Assembly: GCA_004431415.1 (NCBI GenBank)
Contig: QPMI01000632.1
Location: 1 to 64,000 of the forward strand
From: Cyanophora paradoxa
Lineage: Eukaryota > Glaucocystophyceae > Cyanophorales > Cyanophoraceae
Length of the DNA: 64,000 nucleotides
Direction of reading: 5' to 3'
In this document: positions 57,197-64,000 of the stretch, piece after piece
How positions within the stretch are numbered: position 1 is the first letter of the stretch
How the letters are laid out: each line of letters begins with the position of its first letter
Notes under the pieces: model-generated
Database searches by the model: none
Told to the model about the DNA's origin: nothing
Seen by the model: the letters and a program-made list of their open reading frames with translations, nothing else
Program-made: the position numbers and the translations under genes

Positions 57197-57579
57197 GCCG
57201 CGCGTACCCTGTACCCCTCCTCTCGCATCCCCGTATCCCGCTCTGCCGCACGCGCCCCGGACCCCGCGCGCCCTCACGTTTGCCTCGAGCTCTGTATTGT
57301 GCGGGGCTCCGCTGCCCAGCGACGGCAGTCGGTCCCCGAGCTTATTGTTTTTTCCCGCCGGCCGGCGGCGTTTTAGATCAGGCGCGGGCCATGCCACTCG
57401 CAGCAGCCGCGCGATGTACCTTGCAGTCGTGTCTTCCAATAAACCGCTCGCTATCATGATCACCGCCTGAATTTCGGGCCCGGCAAGGTCCTCTCGAGCT
57501 TGCTTTTGGTTCGAAGCACACGGGCCGCGGGTAATGTTGAGGCTACCTGTCCTAGGCTGGCTATCTATCCTATCCTAGG
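57197..57579. other. Intergenic region between convergent genes
   Basis: 3' flanks of the ankyrin gene (+) and the unknown gene (-). AATAAA at about 57428 could serve as a poly(A) signal for the ankyrin transcript. CCTAGGCTAGCT-like words repeat near 57550-57585. No gene seen. Confidence 0.45.
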
Positions 57580-58685
57580 CTAGCTGAGGTGCATGGCGTC
57601 GGGGCCCTCGCTGGGCCACGGGGGCGAGACGAGCGATGGGGAGGCGGGGACGGAGGCGAGGCCCGGCCCGCAGCGCCCGGAGCCGCGCTTCGCGGGGGCC
57701 AGGGGCGAGTCCGGGTGCCGCTTGCCCCGCGGCTCGGGCGGGGCGAGGAATGGGGAGGGGGAGGGCGGGGCGGGGGCGGGAGAGGCGGAGCAGGCCCCCC
57801 GGGGCGCGTCTCCGCTGAGGCGCGGCCGGCGCGCGCTAGGGCCCGGGCTTCGGTCGCCCCCTTCCGAGGCGCCGCCCTTGCGCTTACGGGGGGACTCGGG
57901 GACGGGAGGGGCGAAGGGGGCCCGGAGGGGAAGGGGAGGGGCGTACAGGGAGAGGAGGGAGATGAGGCTCTCGGGAACGGTGTACCCCAGGGAGGACAGG
58001 CCGGAGAGGATGGTGCGGAGGGCCGGAATGGGCACGTGCCACGCCGCTGCCACCGGGTCCTGAAAGGATCGTCAGGGGGGGTACACGCGCGATCGGAGGG
58101 GAGAGCGCACCCAGCGCCGGTTCGACTCCGGGAGGGCCTCGATAACTTTGGACGTCTCCGGGTGGAACGAATCGAAGGAAACGATGCACGAGTCCGCGCG
58201 GAATGTGATGCACGCGTCAGGGAACGCGCACGGCGTCTCTGCCTCCGGGATCTGCAGGGGGGCGGATGGTGAGGGGCGGGGCGGGGCGCTGCGAGCTGGA
58301 GCGCACGAGGGATGCCTCGCGCATCAGCTCCGAGGCCCCCGGCACGTCCCGAAAGATGTGGAAGACAAGCGGGATCGACGAGCGGGGGAGCACCTGCAGG
58401 GAGGGTCGGCGGGGGCGCGGGAGGTAGCGGCGGCGGACGAACCCAGGACTCCCAGCCGAAGCGGCGCGCTCCCGCGATGCGCGTCTCGACGAGGCGAACG
58501 AGCGCTGGCTCCGGGGGGCTGAGGTTGAGGACGAGGTGGGAGACGTAGCCCAGATGAGAGCGGTGCGTATCTCGAACGACGCGGAGCTCTATCCTCTGAT
58601 CGTGGATGGCCGCCTGCAGCGCGGCGATCTCGGACGGCTGCAGCCGCCTCACCGCGGCGCGGCCCTCCAGGACGAAAGCCCTCAT
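57580..58685 (-). CDS. Unknown conserved-looking protein with Pro/Arg-rich tail
   Basis: Starts at ATG 58685 (MRAFVLEGRAAVRRLQPSEI); the frame is open upstream to a non-ATG codon, so an earlier exon is possible. Phase-0 introns join RRFGWESW, VLPRSSIPLVFHIFRDVPG, IPEAETPCAFPDACITFRAD, SCIVSFDSFHPETSKVIEAL and DPVAAAWHVPIPALRTILSG. The C-terminal 100 residues are disordered and basic, with PRKRK as a possible nuclear localisation signal. Stop at 57580. No domain recognised; the alpha/beta look of the first half suggests a folded core. Divergent from GCN5 (58981), possibly sharing a promoter. Confidence 0.6.
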
Positions 58686-58980
58686 CGGGTTATTCTCTAT
58701 CTGTCTCCGTGCGACCCGTGCGGCGCTGCTGCCGCCGCTCGCGCCCAGCACGCTCCCGCCGAAACGACTTTGAACTCGGCGTGCCTCTGGAGGCGGCTGA
58801 TGTGCACAAAGCGCGTGTTTAGGCCGCTCGCGTGCCGGCCGAGTCGCAGCGAGGCCGGATTCGGCGCGGTCGCTCCCAAGTCCTGGGTACGCAAACGAAA
58901 GTCTTCAAAGCCCGAACCCGGGCATTGGCGCGAAACGAGACTAGCCAAGGGGCGGGCCTGCCGCAGCGGCGCACGCACCT

Positions 58981-61725
58981 ATGAGCGACGACGAGCGCAC
59001 GGGTGCGTTCCCTCGCCTGGTTCGCAAGTTGACCGCGACGAGCTTCGACGAACGCTGCGGCACAGGAAACTCGGGCGATGAGAACTACAACGATGGCGAG
59101 GGCGAGATGAGGATGGAGACCGCCTCCAGCAGCGAGAAGGACAATGGCGGCGACGCGGAGGCGAGCGGGGCGGCCACCGATGCCGAGGGCGACTCGATGA
59201 TGGACGACAGGGCAGAGTCGTCGGCCATGGCTGATGTCCGCAGGCTTCCCGCGCTGCTCTGGTCGAGCGCTCCTAAGGCGGCCGCGCAGGTGGACGGCGA
59301 TGGAGGCAATGTGAGCGGGAATGAGAACGCTCGCAGCGCGAGCGCCAGCCCCAGCGAGGGCGTCGGGGCCGACCAGACTGCGGTGGTCGACATGGAGGAC
59401 ACAGACGGAGCTAGCAGCGCGCCGGAGCATCCGTCGAAGCGGCGCACGGACGGGCCGCAGGAGATGCCGGCCGAGCTCAAGCGCATGCGCACTCTTCGCG
59501 AGGGCGGCGACAGCGATGGCGAGGCCGACGAGCCGGCGGCCGGTAGCAGCAGCGGCGGCGTGGAGAGCGGCGGCGGCGCGGGCCCCTCGGCGGTCCCGGG
59601 CCCCTCGACCGGCGCGGGCCCCTCATCCGGGGCGGGACCGTCAGCTGGGCCTAGCTCGTCGCATCCGGCGCCTGCAGAGCCTGCAGAAGAGCAAGAGGTC
59701 CGTCCCGCGTCGGGGGGCGGCGGGCGCGGCGCCCCTGCGCGCGCTGACCGACGGGGCGCGCGCAGCCGCAGCTGAGCCACGTGAGCCGGGACGAGATTGT
59801 GCGGGGAATGGAGGAGCGCGGCGCGGTGACCTTCGAGTGCATAACGAACGACGACACGGACGACAACCTGATCAAGCTCACGGGTGCGCCCCCGGCCGGC
59901 GCCCCGGCCCGAGCGAGCGAGGCTGAGGCTGACCGGCACGTACGCACGAGCAGACCTGAAGAACATCTTCTCGAAGCAGCTGCCGAAGATGCCGCGGGAC
60001 TACATCCTGAGGCTCGTCTTCGACCGCAAGCACTGGTCCATGCTCATCAAGAAGCAGGCGCGCCCACTCACGCCCCGTCCCGCCCGGCCGTGGCTGCCGC
60101 TCACAGGCAAAGCGGGCGCAGGAGCGGGTGATCGGGGGCATCACGTTCCGCCCGACGCGCTCGCACGACGGCGTGACGCACTTCGCCGAGATCGCCTTCT
60201 GCGCCATCACCTCCTCCGAGCAAGTCCGGGTGCGCCCGGGCCCCAGGCTCGGACTACAACGCCGAGGACCGTCTCCTCCGCCGCTCGGCTGACGCTCTGC
60301 CCCCGCAGGGCTTCGGCACGCGCCTCATGAACCACTTCAAGGACTACGCGCGGCGGGTGCGCGCCTCTCGCCGGCCCCAACTCCTTCCCGCCCCGCCCGG
60401 CCGCTCACACGGGGAGCAGGCGGGCATCACGCACGCGCTGACGTACGCCGACAACGACGCCATCGGCTACTTCGAGAAGCAGGCGAGCGTAGCGTACCCC
60501 CGTGCTCCCCTCGCCGCTCCCGGGCTGAGCGGCCCCCGCAGGGCTTCACCAAGACGATCACGCTGGAGAAGGACAAGTGGTTCGGGTACATCAAGGACTA
60601 CGACGGGTGCGCGCGCCTCGTCCCTTCTCCTCCTCCGCTCGCCCCTCTTGTCCCCTCCGGCGCGCGCCTCACTTCTTTCACCTCCCCGCTTCTCTCCAGG
60701 GGTACGCTGATGGAGTGCGTGATCTACAAGTGCATAGACTACCTCGACATCGCGGGCATGGTCCGGAAGCAGAGGGCGGTCCGCCTGCGTACCCCTCCCC
60801 CGCACCCCGCACCCGTACCCCCGCGCCGCCCCTCACGCGCCGCGCCGCGCCCCAACGGCAGGCCCTCTTCGAGAAGCTGCGGCGGATGAACCGGGCGCCG
60901 ACGGTCTACAGCGGGCGCGCCCTCTTCGCCGACGGCGCCACCTCCGTCCCCGTCGACAAGATCGAGGGCCTCCGTGCGCGCGCCGGCTCGATCCCGCGCC
61001 GTTCCCGTTTCCGCTTCCCGACCGCCCCGCCCCGCTCGCAGCGCCCGGCTACGTCCCGAAGTCCCAGCGGGCCCCCGCCAAGTGCGCGTACCCCCTAGGC
61101 CTCCTCGCTCTCTTCGGCTTCGCCCGCCCCGTGCCGACGCCCACCGCAGCGAGCAGGCGTCGGGCGACATGCGCGACGACCTCAAGAAGCTCCTCTACTC
61201 CCTCCAGGTACCCCCCTCCCCCTTTCTCCCCCTCTTCCTTTCCTCCCCCCTTCTCAGCGCCTGGCCTTCGCAGCACCACTCGGCGGCGTGGCCCTTCCTG
61301 GCGCCCGTGAACCCCGACGAGGTCGAGGACTACTACAAGGTCATCAAGGACCCCATCGGTGAGCTCTGCTCCTGCGATGCGAGCGGCGCCCGGGCCGGCC
61401 CTCGCTTAAGCTTGGCGCGCGGCAGACCTTTCGGCGATCGAGCGCAAGGTGAACAGCACGGGGCCGGACCAGTACCGGAGCCGGGAGGCCTTCGCCCTCG
61501 ACGTGCAGCGCATGCTCCGCAACTGCCGCATCTACAACGACCGGCGCGCCGCCCCTGCCTGATCTGCTCAGATCTGATCTGATCTGATCTGACTTCGTGC
61601 GCAGGGAGACGCGGTACTACAAGTGCGCGGACGACCTGGAGCGCTTCTTCAACGCCAAGTACCGGGCCTTCTTCAAGGCCCTACCCCCCGGCGTCTCCCC
61701 GGCCCCCCGCTCTAGCGCCGCCTAG
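58981..61725 (+). CDS. GCN5: GCN5/PCAF-type histone acetyltransferase with bromodomain
   Basis: Catalytic subunit of SAGA/ADA-type complexes; transfers acetyl from acetyl-CoA to histone H3 lysines in the nucleus. N-terminal 250 residues (ATG 58981) are acidic and disordered with a Gly-Pro-Ser run. The GNAT domain follows over several exons: [66 protein letters not shown] (catalytic Glu and acetyl-CoA loop), [42 protein letters not shown]. The bromodomain is near the end: [39 protein letters not shown] with the acetyl-lysine-binding Asn, and ADDLERFFN; stop at 61725. Domain order matches fungal and plant GCN5. The last intron holds four GATCT repeats. Confidence 0.97.
61571..61590 (+). repeat. 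Four GATCT repeats in the last GCN5 intron
   Basis: GATCT occurs four times in a row, with more copies of TGATC just upstream, directly before the 3' splice site at about 61604. Simple repeat. Confidence 0.8.
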
Positions 61726-62319
61726 CCGCAGCAGCCGCACCCAATTCGACAAAATCAAAGAACGATGTCCATGTCTGGTTTGGTGCTCGGGGCTCGCTCT
61801 CGCTCTCTTAGGCTAGCTTAGGTGCTCGGGGTTTTTTTCTCTCTTAGGCTAGCTCGCTCTCTTAGGCTCTAGAGGAGCAACCGTGCACGGGACATCCTGG
61901 CTCAACGAGCAGAAGTCGGAATGCGAATTCGAAGCAGGCTGGATTTAGCGTATCCTCCGTCCTTGAGCTCCTCCCCCTCCCGTCCCCGACTCCCCGTGGC
62001 TTGGCTCGTGGCTGGAGGCGGCCTCCCCCCCCCCTCGATCTCCCGAACTCGGCTATAATGGACGGCGCGCGCGCGTGCGCGTCGTACGCGTCCACCGTCA
62101 AGCTCCTGGCTTTTTGATAATGAAGAATTCGAATGGATTCAATGATTGATAATTAATCGACAGAGTGAGAGCTGCGTATATATACATACGCCGACATCGC
62201 GGTCGAGCACAGCAGGCCAGGCGGGATATTTACACGATGCCTGCATTTGGCAGGCGTGCGCGAGGCGCCGGCGGACTTGCGATCGGGGATCCGGAAGAGC
62301 TCTCTTGCGTGGTCGTCGC
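61726..62319. other. Intergenic region between convergent genes
   Basis: 3' flanks of GCN5 (+) and the CC-rich gene (-). Repeats of CTTAGGCTAGCT occur at 61807-61870, with GCTCGGGG words; similar to the CCTAGGCTAGC words near 57570. A CGCGCGCGTGCGCG stretch lies near 62067. No gene seen. Confidence 0.45.
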
Positions 62320-64000
62320 TTAGACGCACTGGTTGCCAGGCGCGTTGAGGCAGCCGCCTGGTGAGACGCGGGCGTTAGCTTCGATCGCAATTCAGTTCTA
62401 GGGCGTGGCGTGAGTGCGGACCCTCGCCGTTCGGCTTCTTGCAGCAGAATTGCGTCTCCTGCAAGTTAACCCGTCGAAGAACGGACGGGCATCAGTGGAG
62501 GACACGTTCGAGAGAGACAATGCATATTTAAGAAGAAAGAAAGAATTCGAAACGCGCCTTGCAGCAGCCGGACTGCTCGAAGCCCGGCGGGCCAAGGCCG
62601 GTCCCCGAGCCCGGCTCGCAGCAGACCCAGTTCTGGTTGTCTGCGGCGCCCCCGCCGGGGCTCGTCCGGGTCAGCATTATTGATTCATATATATTGCAAC
62701 GAGCCTCGGAGGTGCACGCACGCGGGCACTCCTGGTTCAGCGCGGTGCACTGCACATTCGGCTCCTTGCACCTGTACACATCCGTGCGTTAGGTCGATAT
62801 CGATGTCGATTAAATATATATTGGTTAAATATTCAATGGCCATAGACAAATGCGAGGCTTCGAAATCAACGAGGGTGCGCACACGCCGTTGTCGCAGGTC
62901 TGGGAGGAGGAGCAGCACGTGGAGCCGCAGCACTTGCCGGTGGGGCAGCACGACGCGGAGGTCCCCGAGCCGCAGCACTCCGTGCCCGAGCCGCAAATCT
63001 GACCGTTGCACAGCGGCTTGCACCTGCGCGCGCAGTGAATCCCTCGCGGCTTGCACAGCGAAACAAATTAAATGTGGATTTGACAGGTAGCGCGCGCGCG
63101 CGCGCGCTAATCAAGACGTCGACATTCGACGATGATATATTATAATTAATATAACGGCGAAATTCGCGCACACGCCGTTGTCGCAGTACTCGGTGTCGCT
63201 GCAGCACGAAGTGCCGCAGCACTTGGTCTTGAGGCAGACGCCGGTGCCGCAGCACGTGTAGTCGCTGGGGTTCGCTCCGGAGGGGACGTCGCGGCAGTCG
63301 TTTCCGCCGCAGCAGAGGCTTGTGGCCTTGTTGCAGCAGCCGTCCGTCCCACAGCAGTCCTCGCCCTCGGTGCAGCAACGAGCCGGATCCTCGCCCTGCG
63401 CGCATTCGATCAACGATCGCGATACCGATGTCATGCTGAGCTTGTCTCGATGTAGATCGGAATATATTATTATAATATCTTATGGTTATAACTAGAAACC
63501 GGGACGCACCGGGCAGCACTTGCCGGGGGTACAGCAGAGGTTCGTCCCGGCGCAGCACTCCTGGCTCGATTCGCAGCAGTTGTCCTGCGCACATATATAT
63601 CAAATATTCAAGAAGAAGAACATCGATACCTTAATTTCATGGTTGATCAGAACCGCACCTTGCAGCAAGTCTTGCCTGCAATCACGAGCACACAATTCGT
63701 TAGGCGCCGGCCGCAAATACAGAATATTATAATTAATTCGAGCTCGAGTGCGCAATTGCCACACCTGTCTCGCAGCACGTCTCCGGGCAGCATTGCGGCT
63801 TTGCTGAGTGAATGAATTTGAAGTTCGTGATCAGTAAGAGTTCACGTTGGCACGGGAAACCAAATTAAAGTCGAGCACCGCTCGGGCAGCAGCCCTTCTG
63901 GCCCGCGACTCCCTCGGTGCTGAGGCAGCACTCCTCCGTCGCCTGGCAGCAGCCGAGCACGCCTTCGTTTTGCTGGCAGCACTTCGCAGCTGCGCATTGC
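62320..64000 (-). CDS. Cysteine-rich CC-module protein, 5' end beyond window
   Basis: Probably secreted or wall-associated, from the extreme Cys content; the signal peptide would lie beyond the window. Exons read leftward: CAAAKCCQQNEGVLGCCQ; PQCCPETCCETG; KTCCK; DNCCESSQECCAGTNLCC; then a long module with CCTEGEDCCGTDGCCN, CCGTGVCLKTKCCGTSCC and TEYCDNGVC; a second module ending QTCDNGVC; CKEPNVQCTALNQECPRAC; NWVCCEPGSG; ETQFCCKKPNG; and a last exon GGCLNAPGNQCV with stop at 62320. Most exons hold whole CC units, so exon shuffling or duplication is likely. One donor seems to be GC (after SGCCK). The pattern recalls granulin-like stacks but does not match the 12-Cys granulin spacing exactly. 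Introns here are AT-rich, unlike in other genes of the window. Confidence 0.75.
63088..63109. repeat. Perfect CG-repeat palindrome in an intron
   Basis: TAG followed by an alternating CG run and CTA, fully self-complementary, lies in an intron of the CC-rich gene. Such runs can form Z-DNA or a hairpin. Role unknown. Confidence 0.7.

Noticed and set aside
1-64000. tRNA, rRNA or other structured RNA genes
   Set aside because: I saw no convincing tRNA or rRNA signature by eye; a covariance search would be needed to exclude small RNAs.

Overview
The window is nuclear DNA from an unidentified, very GC-rich single-celled eukaryote, most likely a microalga. Evidence: almost every gene is cut by short introns (about 45-110 nt) that are C-rich on the coding strand, often start GTGCGC or GTACCCC and carry CTGAC/CTCAC near the 3' end. 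Several introns appear to use GC donors. The gene set is eukaryotic (GCN5, AN1 zinc finger/UBX, PP2C, AF4-like scaffold). I cannot name the species; abundant GC-AG introns would suit haptophyte- or dinoflagellate-type algae, but that is inference.

Layout, left to right: a herpesvirus-origin-binding-protein-like helicase running off the left edge (1-2594, -) with a degenerate HNH-like gene upstream (2713-3321, -); a PP2C phosphatase (5441-7414, -); a long low-complexity protein ending in an AF4/FMR2 C-terminal homology domain (8414-14289, -); then two large inverted copies of one hybrid histidine kinase gene, copy A (15653 to about 26620, -) and copy B (about 30510 to 52584, +). Between them lie an acidic protein of unknown function (+) and an AN1-UBX protein (-). 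To the right are a YbaK-type tRNA-editing protein (-), an ankyrin protein (+), an unknown protein (-), GCN5 acetyltransferase (+) and a secreted-type CC-rich protein (-) running off the right edge.

The kinase has the layout pseudokinase - AAA-type ATPase - helical region - GAF - PAS - HisKA - HATPase - receiver, as in cyanobacterial HstK and fungal Chk1/Mak proteins. The kinase N-terminal domain has lost its catalytic motifs, and the phospho-accepting His appears to be encoded by a 4-nt microexon.

The most striking object is an AT-rich 11.1-kb polinton-like virus (PLV), 38901-50030, inserted in the intron directly after that microexon in copy B. It has 273-274 bp terminal inverted repeats that look identical apart from one base in an A-run, and a 6-bp target duplication GGCGGG; copy A supplies the empty site. 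It carries integrase, protein-primed DNA polymerase B, packaging ATPase, major capsid and minor capsid/penton genes, a two-domain DUF5710 protein and three unknown genes. The capsid and polymerase frames are each broken by what looks like a one-base loss, so the provirus is either newly inactivated or affected by assembly errors.
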